A stretch of 64,000 nucleotides of DNA from Lewinella sp. W8 (GTDB taxonomy: Bacteria; Bacteroidota; Bacteroidia; Chitinophagales; Saprospiraceae): the NCBI RefSeq assembly GCF_004375085.3, contig NZ_SNAQ03000006.1, positions 1 to 64,000 on the forward strand. The letters are read 5' to 3'. Each line of letters begins with the position of its first letter. Position 1 is the stretch's first letter. Of the stretch, positions 1 to 7,810 are shown one piece after another. The translations under genes were made by a program, and so were the position numbers. A model generated the notes under the pieces. It ran no database searches, was not told where the DNA came from, and saw only the letters and a program-made list of their open reading frames with translations.

Positions 1-16
1 AGAGCCTGGGACCGTC

Positions 17-80
17 CTTTCCACATTCTCCGCGCCGAAATAAATCCCCGAAGGGGTTTCTTGCGGGAGAATGTGGAAAG
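17..80. repeat. 64-nt inverted repeat with nested hairpin
   Basis: A 15-bp perfect inverted repeat (CTTTCCACATTCTCC at 17-31 with its complement at 66-80) encloses a small CCCC-GAA-GGGG hairpin at 46-56. It could be a structured RNA end, a terminator of a gene left of the window, or a cruciform. No long T-run follows on the + strand. The function is unknown. Confidence 0.5.
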
Positions 81-127
81 CACTCAGGAATAACTTTTAA
101 CCAGACACAGTTTATTGAACTATCCCT

Positions 128-236
128 GATGAAACACCAAACTATAATACTAACGAACTAAAATTACTAAAAGACTAAATTACTAACAGACTAACGAACT
201 AAAATCACTAACAGACCAAATTACTAACAGACAACG
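128..236. repeat. Imperfect tandem simple repeat (CTAACAGACTAAA type)
   Basis: Units such as ACTAACGAACTAAAAT, CTAACAGACTAA and ACTAACAGACC follow one another irregularly. The block begins GATGAAACACCAAACT, as does the related block at 2171. Together with the next element it is a diverged duplicate of the region downstream of rimM. Confidence 0.7.
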
Positions 237-243
237 CCTCCAC

Positions 244-313
244 CCCTGCGGCAGCCGCATCTTGAGTTACCTGGCACCTGCGGCCTCGCCCAAAATCAGG
301 CATACTGCAGCGG
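244..313 (-). pseudogene. Decayed duplicate of the rimM 3' end
   Basis: Read on the minus strand this stretch translates as LILGEAAGAR-stop-LKMRLPQG. That matches the last codons of the intact rimM in this window (LILGEDAGAR-QIKMQLPQG), with one sense codon turned into TAA. The adjoining simple repeat is shared with the DNA just downstream of rimM, so the copied unit spans the gene end and its 3' flank. There is no start codon and no upstream coding part, so this is a fragment and not a gene. Confidence 0.7.
273..297 (+). repeat. Dispersed GGCACCTGCG repeat, copy 1
   Basis: GGCACCTGCG is followed by a 4-nt variable part and CGCCCAAAATC. It is nearly identical to the copy inside rimM (2288-2312) and related to intergenic copies near 9.8, 24.5, 33.2, 47.4 and 57.5 kb. 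Confidence 0.6.
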
Positions 314-371
314 TAGGACGATTCCTTACCCCGAGGCCCCAATCCCCGGAAGCATAATAATTATTTGCAAT

Positions 372-851
372 ATGTATGAAGAGACCGAACACCGCAAGGT
401 CCTTTTCCGATACTACAGCCCGGTCCTGGAACGGGAAGTTGTGGAAACCCTATGGGCCATCGTTCTGGATGAAGTCAAGGGTCTTTATCAATTAGATAAC
501 AATCCTTTTTATGGCCTCCAGCTCGCACCCGGAGATCATTTTTATGCCGAAATTGACCCGGTGGAGGAGGCCTACGTCTTCCGCCATCTCGTCAAAGCAT
601 CGGGCAGTTCGGTGATCCTGGTGGTCATCATGCTGGCCGGATACGACGAGAGCGCGTTGAGAAAAGCTTTCCGGAGGCTCGGTTGTGAATCCGAAGGATT
701 TGGGGATGGCTATCTTTCGATGGAAGTCCCCGAATACACCAACTTCCAAATCATTCAGGAGCGGTTGAACCTCCTGCAGGAAAAAGGCATCATCGATTAC
801 GCAGTACCTTGCTGCTCAAGTAAGCACAGACATGACGTTAAACAAAACTAG
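372..851 (+). CDS. DUF4265 domain-containing protein
   Basis: This 159-residue cytosolic protein shows the DUF4265 pattern. An N-terminal segment reads VETLWAIVLDEVKGLYQLDN and is followed by NPFYGLQLAPGD and an acidic strand. The C-terminal half alternates strands and helices (SSVILVVIMLAGYD, then ALRKAFRRLGCE). The molecular role of the family is not established. There is no signal peptide or membrane segment. Its last 20 bases overlap the start of the amidohydrolase gene in another frame, so translational coupling of the two is plausible. The ATG at 372 is chosen because it is the first in frame and gives the usual family length. Confidence 0.75.
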   Translation: MYEETEHRKVLFRYYSPVLEREVVETLWAIVLDEVKGLYQLDNNPFYGLQLAPGDHFYAEIDPVEEAYVFRHLVKASGSSVILVVIMLAGYDESALRKAFRRLGCESEGFGDGYLSMEVPEYTNFQIIQERLNLLQEKGIIDYAVPCCSSKHRHDVKQN

Positions 852-2109
852 GGCTTCCCTCCTCTTGCTGATTTCCGTGGCCTGGGCTTCTATGGCCTTC
901 GCCCAACCTCCCTCCCATACCCTCATCACCGCAGCCTACCTCTTTGATGGCGAGACCATGCTGGCCGATCGGGCCGTGCTGATTCGGGGAGACCAAATCC
1001 TGGCGGTGGGCAAAGTAGGGGAAATGGAACTACCGGAGGAATACGAACGGCTGGACTTCCCCAGCGGAACCCTGTTGCCCGGCATGATTGAGGGGCATTC
1101 CCACATGCTCCTCCACCCCTACAACGAGACGGGCTGGAACGACCAGGTGCTCAAAGAATCCTGGGCCGAGCGGGCGATCCGCGGCGGAGAACACGCCAAA
1201 AAAACACTTCGGGCGGGCTTCACTACGGCGCGGGACCTCGGTTCAGAGGGCGCCGGATACGTAGACGTGGGACTAAAAGAAACCATTGAAAAAGGGGTGA
1301 TCCCCGGGCCGCGACTGATCGTGGCGGGAAAGGCCATTGTGGCTACGGGAAGTTATGGTCCCAAGGGGTTTGCCGAGCACGTGAAGGTTCCGCTGGGTGC
1401 CGAACCTGCCGACGGTCACGATGACCTCATCCGGGTAGTCCGGGACCAGATCGGGCACGGCGCCGACGTCATCAAGGTGTACGCCGATTACCGCTGGGGA
1501 CCGGAGGGCACCGCGGAAGCGACCTTTACCCAGGAAGAGTTGGAGCTGATCGTAGCAATTACGGAAAGTAGTGGGCGATACGTAGTGGCCCACGCCGCCA
1601 GTCCGGAGGGCATGCGCCGCTCGGCCCTGGCGGGTGTACGGACCATTGAGCACGGCGACGGCGGCACGCCGGAGATCTTTGCGCTTATGGCAGAAAAAGG
1701 AGTGGCCCTCTGCCCCACCCTGGCCGCCGGAGACGCCATCATGCAGTACCGGGGCTGGAAGAAGGGCCAGGACCCCGAACCGGAGCGGATCGTCAATAAG
1801 CGGAAGTCCTTCGGGGCGGCCCTGAAAGCCGGGGTGACGATCGTCGCCGGTGGCGACGTGGGCGTCTTTCCGCACGGAGACAACGTCCGGGAACTGGAAA
1901 TGATGATTGATTACGGCATGACACCCCTGGCGGTCTTGCGGTCGGTTACTTCCGTCAACGCAGACGTATTTGGGCTGCAAAACAAGGTTGGCAGAGTGAA
2001 GAAGGGGCTACTCGCGGACCTGATCGTAGTGGAGGGTAACCCGCTGGAAGCAATCAGCAACCTGCGTAAGGTGATCCTGGTGATGAAGGGAGGGAAGGTG
2101 GTTCGTTAG
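832..2109 (+). CDS. Secreted amidohydrolase family protein (metal-dependent hydrolase)
   Basis: This 425-residue member of the amidohydrolase superfamily starts with a Sec signal peptide that ends near AFAQ (residue 25), so it should act in the periplasm or outside the cell. The metal ligands of a binuclear amidohydrolase are in place: H89-x-H91 in GHSHM, K215 in DVIKVYADY, H254 in VVAHA, H274 in IEHGD and D342 in GGDVG. The C-terminal strand (ADLIVVEGNPLE) closes the small composite domain. Nearest functional relatives are imidazolonepropionase-like enzymes and Xaa-Pro dipeptidase-type amidohydrolases. The substrate cannot be named from sequence. The start overlaps the DUF4265 gene by 20 bases. 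A converging simple-repeat block and rimM follow. Confidence 0.85.
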   Translation: MTLNKTRASLLLLISVAWASMAFAQPPSHTLITAAYLFDGETMLADRAVLIRGDQILAVGKVGEMELPEEYERLDFPSGTLLPGMIEGHSHMLLHPYNETGWNDQVLKESWAERAIRGGEHAKKTLRAGFTTARDLGSEGAGYVDVGLKETIEKGVIPGPRLIVAGKAIVATGSYGPKGFAEHVKVPLGAEPADGHDDLIRVVRDQIGHGADVIKVYADYRWGPEGTAEATFTQEELELIVAITESSGRYVVAHAASPEGMRRSALAGVRTIEHGDGGTPEIFALMAEKGVALCPTLAAGDAIMQYRGWKKGQDPEPERIVNKRKSFGAALKAGVTIVAGGDVGVFPHGDNVRELEMMIDYGMTPLAVLRSVTSVNADVFGLQNKVGRVKKGLLADLIVVEGNPLEAISNLRKVILVMKGGKVVR

Positions 2110-2250
2110 TCTGTTGGTCTTTTAGTCTGTTGGTCTGTTGGTCTGTTGGTCTGTTAGTCTGTTAGGGGAATGATGAAACACCAAACTAAAATACTAACGA
2201 ACTAAAATCACTAACAGACTAAAATACTAACGAACCAACAGACTAAATCT
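2105..2250. repeat. Inverted simple-repeat block between convergent genes
   Basis: The left arm (about 2105-2166) consists of TTAGTCTGTTGGTCTG-type units. The right arm (about 2171-2250) has the complementary CTAACAGACTAAAAT and ACGAACCAACAGACTAA units, so transcripts from either side could fold into a long imperfect hairpin. It lies between the stop of the amidohydrolase gene and the stop of rimM. It may act as a two-way terminator (inference). The right arm is the duplicate of the block at 128-236. Confidence 0.65.
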
Positions 2251-2335
2251 CCAACAACCCCTGCGGCAGCTGCATCTTGATTTGCCTGGCACCTGCGTCC
2301 TCGCCCAAAATCAGGTTTTCGTGCAGCGGAATGAG
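2171..2335. repeat. Parent copy of the rimM 3'-end duplication
   Basis: This block runs from the simple repeat (GATGAAACACCAAACT) into the last codons of rimM. It corresponds to the block at 128-313. The two copies agree closely through the gene end and lose similarity after GCAGCGG. Confidence 0.65.
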
Positions 2336-2743
2336 GATGCTTTTTCCTTCGTGCTCCAGCTCCGCCAGATAGTGTTCGGGAAGGTCCATAATGCCACTGA
2401 TGGGGCCCAGCTCCGGGTAATGTTCGGCGATGATGTGGTAGCCCACCAGATGATCAAAGGGCGTGTCTCCGGTGGGTGCCTCGGCGGTCACCTGATGCGC
2501 TTGCAGGAACAGCGGCTGATTAGACAGCAGATTAAGTTGCTCCCGCTGATCAAGGTTTTCAAACTTGGCAATGATCGCCCCGCCACCGCGAAAATACTCC
2601 ACGAAATACGGGATCGGGGGATCTCCGATCAACAGGCTCTTGGCTTCCAGGAGATCGTCCTCGAAGTGCTCGGCGACCCGCAGCTTGATCTCGCCCTTAA
2701 GGCCGTGGGCCTTACCCGTCCATCCGATTTCAACTAAATCCAT
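2243..2743 (-). CDS. rimM: Ribosome maturation factor RimM
   Basis: RimM binds ribosomal protein S19 and helps process 16S rRNA and assemble the head of the 30S subunit. This 166-residue protein has the expected length. The N-terminal domain opens with the family motif IGWTGKAHGLKGEIKL (residues 6-21). A PRC-barrel domain follows from about residue 95 and ends in the Bacteroidota-type LPQGLLEI. In many genomes rimM follows rpsP, but no rpsP is present here and the upstream neighbour on the same strand is a lipoprotein gene. Codons for ILGEDAGAR near the C-terminus coincide with a copy of a 25-bp repeat that is otherwise intergenic. Confidence 0.93.
   Translation of the reverse strand: MDLVEIGWTGKAHGLKGEIKLRVAEHFEDDLLEAKSLLIGDPPIPYFVEYFRGGGAIIAKFENLDQREQLNLLSNQPLFLQAHQVTAEAPTGDTPFDHLVGYHIIAEHYPELGPISGIMDLPEHYLAELEHEGKSILIPLHENLILGEDAGARQIKMQLPQGLLEI
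2288..2312 (+). repeat. Dispersed GGCACCTGCG repeat, copy inside rimM
   Basis: GGCACCTGCG-TCCT-CGCCCAAAATC lies antisense within the rimM coding sequence and encodes ILGEDAGAR on the gene strand. It is the closest match to copy 1 at 273-297. Confidence 0.6.
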
Positions 2744-2781
2744 GCGTTTCTGCTTTCTGCAATTTTAGCCAGGGGCAGCCC

Positions 2782-3564
2782 TCAATTTTCGAGTCGCCGC
2801 TGATAAATGATGAATCCTTTTTCGGCCTTGGTGTCCCAGCTTAGGTCAAAACACCCCTGCGTGTCTCCGTTGCAACACACTCGGCACTGGGTATGGCGCG
2901 CATCGAGAAAACGCTCGATCAGCCCTACTCCCGGAGCGTAGCGTTCGTAGGCCTGCCGGTAGTCGATCAGGTTGTCAATGTTCGCCTGGTCCACCAGGAG
3001 GCTTTCGGTAAAGGTCAGGTTCAGGGTATCCCGGGGAGTGTCCACTTCCGAATACCGGTAATCCCAGCCCGCAAATACGTCCAGCAGCTCTCCGCCGGTG
3101 GGAATCTGCCGGAATTCGTCGAAGCCGACGTTACCGTTCCAGCGCCGGCCCTCCCGGACGGGAAAAACCAGCTTCACGAAGGGCAAATTATCCTCGCGGC
3201 GGATGGCCTGATTATTCTGGAGGCTCACGTCAAAGCCCTCCACCGGCCGCCAACTCGTCTCCCCGACGTAGCGTTCCGACCGCTCCCCCCGGTACCAGAG
3301 GTGCCCATCGGGCGTCCGGAAAGTATCCACCAGCGTCTCCCGTACTTCCAGTCGGGTGGTATCGTAAATGACGCCCCCGACGGTGTTGAAGAGCACGATG
3401 CTGTCCAGGCGATAAAAATCCGTTTGCCCGATCGCCAGGGGAAAGTAGGCGAAGTCCGCCGAAAAGTTGCGGGGCTCCAGCACCTCCTCTTCACAACCCG
3501 AAAAACTCAGGAGGGAGGCCAGTAAGGCCAGAAGACACAGCGAGCGGGTTATCATCAGGGACAT
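2782..3564 (-). CDS. Predicted lipoprotein of unknown function
   Basis: This is a 260-residue predicted outer-membrane or periplasmic lipoprotein. I choose the start at 3564 because it puts a compact signal peptide (SLCLLALLASLLSFSGC) directly at the N-terminus with a lipobox FSGC. Upstream in-frame starts would add about 33 residues of low-complexity sequence. The mature part begins with acidic EEE and is rich in beta-strand patterns (FAYFPLAIGQTDFYRLDS). It carries a cluster of cysteines (CRVCCNGDTQGC) near the C-terminus. I recognise no domain. A good -7 box (TATCTTTG) lies about 40 bases upstream. The gene is divergent from the S4-domain gene. Confidence 0.75.
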   Translation of the reverse strand: MSLMITRSLCLLALLASLLSFSGCEEEVLEPRNFSADFAYFPLAIGQTDFYRLDSIVLFNTVGGVIYDTTRLEVRETLVDTFRTPDGHLWYRGERSERYVGETSWRPVEGFDVSLQNNQAIRREDNLPFVKLVFPVREGRRWNGNVGFDEFRQIPTGGELLDVFAGWDYRYSEVDTPRDTLNLTFTESLLVDQANIDNLIDYRQAYERYAPGVGLIERFLDARHTQCRVCCNGDTQGCFDLSWDTKAEKGFIIYQRRLEN

Positions 3565-3605
3565 TGGTTTTTCTTGCGGCATAGGGGGCGACGTTGCGCG
3601 GGATG

Positions 3606-3613
3606 CAAAGATA
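3606..3613 (-). promoter_or_regulatory. Candidate -7 box for the lipoprotein gene
   Basis: TATCTTTG on the minus strand matches the Bacteroidota -7 consensus TAnnTTTG exactly and lies 41 bases before the chosen start at 3564. No clear TTTG -33 element is seen at the standard spacing. Confidence 0.45.
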
Positions 3614-3720
3614 ATCAGTGTAGCCAGGCCGTGGGTACCCCGAGATTGACCGGCTCCCGGCATTTCGGCAATAGTTTCATCACAAATGGGCCCAGCTTCC
3701 TCCTGGCTTGGCGTGATACC

Positions 3721-3728
3721 TATCTTCG
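3721..3728 (+). promoter_or_regulatory. Candidate -7 box for the S4-domain gene
   Basis: TATCTTCG (seven of eight to TAnnTTTG) lies 22 bases before the ATG at 3751. This supports that start over the longer in-frame reading. Confidence 0.4.
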
Positions 3729-3750
3729 CGGGGAAATTGCCGCAGAAAAC

Positions 3751-4161
3751 ATGGAAAAAGTTCGCATTGATAAATGGCTCTGGGCCGTAAGAATTTTTAA
3801 AAGCCGTACCCTTTCCGGGGATACCGTGCGTCAGGGGAAGGTCCGGCTTAACGGCAGTCCGGCCAAACCAAGCACCAAAATCGAGGTTGGTGACCGCATC
3901 CAGGTGGCCAAGAATGGTTTTAACCTCGAATTTGAGGTGTTGCGGTTACTGGAAAAGCGCGTGGGTGCGCCCATTGCCGTCACCTGCTACGTCAATCACA
4001 CTCCGGAGTCGGAGATGAACAAATACAAAGACTGGTTCATCGGCAAGCGAGGTGCCGAATTCCGGGAGAAGGGGACCGGCCGGCCCACGAAGCGCGAACG
4101 TCGGGAAATTGATTCTTTTAAGGAAGACTTCTTCGCAGAGTTCGATGAGTTCGACGAGTAG
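3751..4161 (+). CDS. S4 domain RNA-binding protein (Hsp15-like)
   Basis: This 136-residue protein belongs to the Hsp15/HslR type of S4 RNA-binding proteins, which in E. coli bind stalled 50S subunits that carry nascent chains. The S4 domain occupies about residues 1-65: RIDKWLWAVRIFKSRTLSGD, then VRLNGSPAKPSTKIEVGD. A basic linker (KRGAEFREKGTGRPTKRERRE) and an acidic tail (FFAEFDEFDE) follow. I use the ATG at 3751 because the S4 core begins right there and a -7-like box lies just before it. The longer reading would add 59 residues unlike any S4 protein. It is followed closely by gpsA on the same strand. Confidence 0.85.
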   Translation: MEKVRIDKWLWAVRIFKSRTLSGDTVRQGKVRLNGSPAKPSTKIEVGDRIQVAKNGFNLEFEVLRLLEKRVGAPIAVTCYVNHTPESEMNKYKDWFIGKRGAEFREKGTGRPTKRERREIDSFKEDFFAEFDEFDE

Positions 4162-4197
4162 CGTACCTTGCGGCTCGCAAAACCTTTCTCCCATATC

Positions 4198-5238
4198 ATG
4201 GCCCAACTGGAACCCGTAGGGATTATTGGTGCCGGTTCTTTCGGCACCGCAATGGCAAACCTGCTGGCCCTCAACACCGAGGTCCTGGTCTACAGCCGTA
4301 ATCCCCAGCTGGTCAAAAAACTGGAAGCGGACCGCTTCCACTTCGGCGTGCGGCTGCACGACCGGGTGAAGGTCGTCAATGACTTTGGCGTGGTGGCCGA
4401 TCGCTGTCAGCTGATCCTGCCCATCGTGCCTTCGGATAATTTTCGCGCCATGATGCGCAGCGTCACGGACTACCTCGACCCTTCCCACGTGTTGATTCAC
4501 GGCACGAAGGGCTTCGACATTTCCGGAGTTAAACTGGAGGACATTCCCGAACGGGGACTGGACCGGAAGCAGGTCCACACCATGACGGACGTGATCCGGC
4601 AGGAAAGCGTCGTCGTCCGGGTGGGCGCGCTTACGGGTCCCAACCTAGCCAGGGAGTTGCTGGACGGGCAGCCCAGCGCCTCGGTCATCGCCAGTAAGTT
4701 TGACGAGGTGATCCACCGGGCGGATGCCGTCCTCGGTTCGGAACAGCTGCACGTTTTTCATACCCACGACCTGTTGGGGGCCGAGCTTGCGGGGGTACTT
4801 AAAAACGTAATCGCCCTGGGCTCGGGTATTCTGAAGGGATTCGGGTTGGGCAAAAACGTCCAGGCCATGCTGATCACCCGGGGGTTGCACGAAATGATTC
4901 ACTTCGGCCGGGTACTCGGCAGCGATAATCGTGCGTTCTTCGGTACGGCGGGGATCGGTGACCTGATCGCTACGGCTACCTCCAAGAAAAGCCGTAACTA
5001 TATGTTCGGCTTTCGTCTGGGGTCCGGAGAGAAGCTCGACGAGGTGCGGGCCACCAGTCAGGAGCTCGCCGAGGGCGTCCGGACGCTGATGATCACCCGG
5101 CACCTGGCTAAGAATATCCGGCTGCGGGTTCCCATTACGGAAATGCTCTACCGCATTGTTTTTGAGGACTTTCCCATCGCCGAAGCCATGAAATACCTCA
5201 TCACCTATCCCTACGAAGTCGACGTCGACTTCCTTTAA
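4198..5238 (+). CDS. gpsA: NAD(P)H-dependent glycerol-3-phosphate dehydrogenase
   Basis: GpsA reduces dihydroxyacetone phosphate to sn-glycerol 3-phosphate, the entry to phospholipid synthesis, in the cytosol. The 346-residue protein starts with a Rossmann motif GIIGAGSFG (G11-x-G13-xx-G16). It has the lysines expected in the active site (K104 in HGTKGF, K202 in GVLKNVIALGSG). The substrate motif FFGTAGIGDLIATATSKKSRN is present, including D255 and R266-N267. The ATG at 4198 is preferred. A TTG at 4168 would add ten residues ahead of the usual N-terminus. The gene is 36 bases behind the S4-domain gene, so the two may share a transcript. A YfhO gene follows after 25 bases. Confidence 0.93.
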   Translation: MAQLEPVGIIGAGSFGTAMANLLALNTEVLVYSRNPQLVKKLEADRFHFGVRLHDRVKVVNDFGVVADRCQLILPIVPSDNFRAMMRSVTDYLDPSHVLIHGTKGFDISGVKLEDIPERGLDRKQVHTMTDVIRQESVVVRVGALTGPNLARELLDGQPSASVIASKFDEVIHRADAVLGSEQLHVFHTHDLLGAELAGVLKNVIALGSGILKGFGLGKNVQAMLITRGLHEMIHFGRVLGSDNRAFFGTAGIGDLIATATSKKSRNYMFGFRLGSGEKLDEVRATSQELAEGVRTLMITRHLAKNIRLRVPITEMLYRIVFEDFPIAEAMKYLITYPYEVDVDFL

Positions 5239-5250
5239 ACCAAGTGTATA

Positions 5251-5258
5251 TACTTTTG
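5251..5258 (+). promoter_or_regulatory. Candidate -7 box for the YfhO gene
   Basis: TACTTTTG matches TAnnTTTG exactly and ends five bases before the ATG at 5264. If it is used, the mRNA would be nearly leaderless. No obvious -33 element is seen. Confidence 0.4.
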
Positions 5259-5263
5259 AGCGT

Positions 5264-7729
5264 ATGAACTTTAAGAACCTGCTTCCCCACCTCGTGGCCC
5301 TCGCCGTTTTCTTCGTAACGGTGTTCTTCAACTTCGCGCCCCAGTTCTCCGGAAAAAGCCTCCGGATGGGTGACATCGACAACTACAAGGGAGCCACTAA
5401 AGAAATGCGGGATTACCAGGCGGCGACGGGAGAGCGGACCAACTGGACGGGCTCCATGTTCGGGGGGATGCCTACCTATCAGCTGTCCACCATTTCCGAG
5501 GGTAACCAACTCCGGGTCGCCCAGCCCGTGGTACAGGGCTTCCTGCCCCGGCCGGCCGGATACTTCTTTGCGGGGATGCTGTGCGCTTATCTGCTGTTAA
5601 TCTGCCTGGGGGTCAACCCCTGGCTCAGCATCGCCGGCGCCCTGGGCGCGGCGCTGGCCACCAACGGGTTCATCCTATTCGAAACCGGCCACACCAGTAA
5701 GATTCTGACCGTTTTCTACCTGCCCCTCGTGGCCGCGGGAACGGTACTTGCCTTCAGAAAAAAATACATTCTGGGGGGATTGCTCTTTGCCTTCGGCATG
5801 GGGCTGGCCATCCTGGCTAACCACCTCCAGATGCTGTATTATTTTGGATTGACCTTCCCCATTCTCGGTATTGTCTACCTGGTGGAGGCCATCCGGGAAA
5901 AAACGCTCCCCCATTTCGGCAAGGCCATCGGGGCCTTGGTGGTGGGCCTCCTGATTGCGCTGGGCGCCGGTTCGAATAACGTGATCCCCACCAAGGAGTA
6001 CTTATCCTCCACCTCCCGGGGCGGTCAGGTGCTGGAAACCCCCGTCGGCGTTGCCGACGCCGAGGACGCTCCGGAAACGGGGTTGGAATGGGAGTACGCC
6101 ATGCAGTGGAGCAACGGGATGAAGGATTTGCTGGCCAGTTATGCTCCTCTTGCCGCCGGTGGCGGCAGTGGGCAGAGCGTGGAAAACAATTCTGATCTGG
6201 GCAAATCCATCCGCCGGGCGGGATTCCAACTTCCCGCCGAGTTTCCGGCCCCCACCTACCACGGTGCCCTGCCCTTTACCGAAGGCCCCAGCTATCTGGG
6301 GGCGGTAGTCTGGGCGCTGTTCCTCTTCGGACTCTTTTCCGCACGGATGAGCATTCGCTGGTGGCTTGGCCTGGGTACCCTGTTCGTTTTTGCCCTCAGC
6401 ATGGGCAAAAACCTGGAAGGATTCAACCGCTTCCTCTACAATACCCTCCCCCTGCTCGAGCAGTTCCGGGCCCCAAGCTCGGCCCTCAGCATTTCGAGTT
6501 TCATGATGATCGCCCTGGGTATGGTGGGCGTTCATGACTGGCTGCAAACCCGGGAAGAAGATGAGGGAAAGGCTAAAACCCAACTGCTGCGGGCCGGTAT
6601 CACGGCGGCGGTACTCGGACTTGCCGTCATCTTTGTATTTCCCGGCTTCATCAACTTTTCCCTTCCCACCGACGCCGCCCAACTGCAGCGGTACTTCGGC
6701 AGCCAGGTTGACGTGAATACCTTCCTGGGCCCCCTGGAGGATACCCGCGCAGCGCTCTACAGTGCGGATGCCTGGCGGAGTTTTCTTTACGTCGGTTTGT
6801 CTTTCGGGGTCTTGTTCCTGCTTTACCGCAAGACCATCACGCCCCTCATTGCGGGACTGGCACTGGCGGCCCTGTTGGCCGTCGATTTCGGGGGCATTAA
6901 CGGTCGCTACCTGAAGAAGGAGGACTGGCGCCGTACCCCGCGAAACGCTCAGACCTTCACTCCATCCACCGCGGACCAGCAAATTCTGGCGGACAACGAC
7001 CCTAATTTCCGGGTCTTTAACCTGACCGTTTCTCCCTTTCGGGATGCTTCCACTTCTTACTTTCACAAGAGTATCGGGGGGTACTCCCCCGTGAAGTTGC
7101 GGCGGGTGGATGACCTGATCAGTGGTTACCTCATGCAGCGTGATCCGGACGTCCTGGACATGCTGAACACCAAGTACTTTATCCTACCCGGCCAGGATGG
7201 CCAGCCGGCCGCCCAGCGGAACCCCAACGCGTACGGGAACGCCTGGCTGGTGAGCAACATTCAGCTGGTCAACAGCAACGACGCAGAATTCGCGGCCCTG
7301 GGCAGCGTGGATCCCCTCCGCCAAACGGCCATCGTTCATGAAGAATTCAGCGATGCGGTCAGTGGCCTCCAACCCACCGGCCAGGGAAGCATCACCCTCA
7401 CCGAATACCAACCGAATGCCCTGACCTACTCCTTCCAGAGTAACGCCGAACAACTGGCGGTATTCTCCGAAATCTGGTACGGTCCGGACCTTGGCTGGGA
7501 AGTCACCATTGATGACCAGCCCGCTGAATTGATCCGGGCCAATTACGTGCTGCGGGCCCTGCGGGTTCCCGCCGGCCAGCACACCATCAAAATGACCTTT
7601 ACGTCCTCCAGCTATCAGGCGGGCGTGAGTATTTCGTGGGTGTCCAGCCTGCTGATTCTTCTGGGTCTGGTGGGGTACCTTGGCTACCAGCTCTGGCAGA
7701 GCAGGAAGGAGGGAAGCACGGAGCAGTAG
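5264..7729 (+). CDS. YfhO family membrane protein
   Basis: This is an 821-residue polytopic inner-membrane protein of the YfhO family. The N-terminal helix (LLPHLVALAVFFVTVFFNFAP) is followed by a family-typical extracytoplasmic stretch with GDIDNYKGATKEMRDY and FGGMPTYQL. About ten further hydrophobic segments run to residue 550. A soluble region then shows FNLTVSPFRDASTSYFHKSIGG and MLNTKYFILPG, and a last helix ends the protein. Bacillus YfhO takes part in glycosylating lipoteichoic acid with a GT-C-like fold. In Bacteroidota the substrate is unknown, so a role in lipid-linked sugar transfer at the membrane is only inferred. It lies 25 bases behind gpsA. Confidence 0.85.
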   Translation: MNFKNLLPHLVALAVFFVTVFFNFAPQFSGKSLRMGDIDNYKGATKEMRDYQAATGERTNWTGSMFGGMPTYQLSTISEGNQLRVAQPVVQGFLPRPAGYFFAGMLCAYLLLICLGVNPWLSIAGALGAALATNGFILFETGHTSKILTVFYLPLVAAGTVLAFRKKYILGGLLFAFGMGLAILANHLQMLYYFGLTFPILGIVYLVEAIREKTLPHFGKAIGALVVGLLIALGAGSNNVIPTKEYLSSTSRGGQVLETPVGVADAEDAPETGLEWEYAMQWSNGMKDLLASYAPLAAGGGSGQSVENNSDLGKSIRRAGFQLPAEFPAPTYHGALPFTEGPSYLGAVVWALFLFGLFSARMSIRWWLGLGTLFVFALSMGKNLEGFNRFLYNTLPLLEQFRAPSSALSISSFMMIALGMVGVHDWLQTREEDEGKAKTQLLRAGITAAVLGLAVIFVFPGFINFSLPTDAAQLQRYFGSQVDVNTFLGPLEDTRAALYSADAWRSFLYVGLSFGVLFLLYRKTITPLIAGLALAALLAVDFGGINGRYLKKEDWRRTPRNAQTFTPSTADQQILADNDPNFRVFNLTVSPFRDASTSYFHKSIGGYSPVKLRRVDDLISGYLMQRDPDVLDMLNTKYFILPGQDGQPAAQRNPNAYGNAWLVSNIQLVNSNDAEFAALGSVDPLRQTAIVHEEFSDAVSGLQPTGQGSITLTEYQPNALTYSFQSNAEQLAVFSEIWYGPDLGWEVTIDDQPAELIRANYVLRALRVPAGQHTIKMTFTSSSYQAGVSISWVSSLLILLGLVGYLGYQLWQSRKEGSTEQ

Positions 7730-7810
7730 CCCCACCATTTTCCTGGCAGTACGAACGACCGGATTGCGCAGCAAGCGGACCGACGCGGATTCAGGATAGA
7801 ACCAACTGTA

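Larger units (their letters stand above)
1..371. other. Intergenic region built of repeats, no intact gene
   Basis: No convincing gene is seen in these 371 bases. They hold the inverted repeat at 17-80, an AT-rich imperfect tandem repeat of the CTAACAGACTAAA type at about 128-236, and a decayed copy of the rimM 3' end at 244-313. The last two form a block that is repeated at 2171-2335. Confidence 0.7.

Noticed and set aside
119-2250. Possible CRISPR array in the CTAACAGACTAA repeats
   Set aside because: Units are short, irregular and without unique spacers of constant length. It is a simple repeat.
3574-3750. N-terminal extension of the S4-domain protein
   Set aside because: The 59 extra residues match no S4 protein, and a -7-like box lies between them and the ATG at 3751.
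6002-7066. 354-codon open frame opposite the YfhO gene
   Set aside because: The YfhO frame has family motifs and membrane helices. The reverse frame has none.
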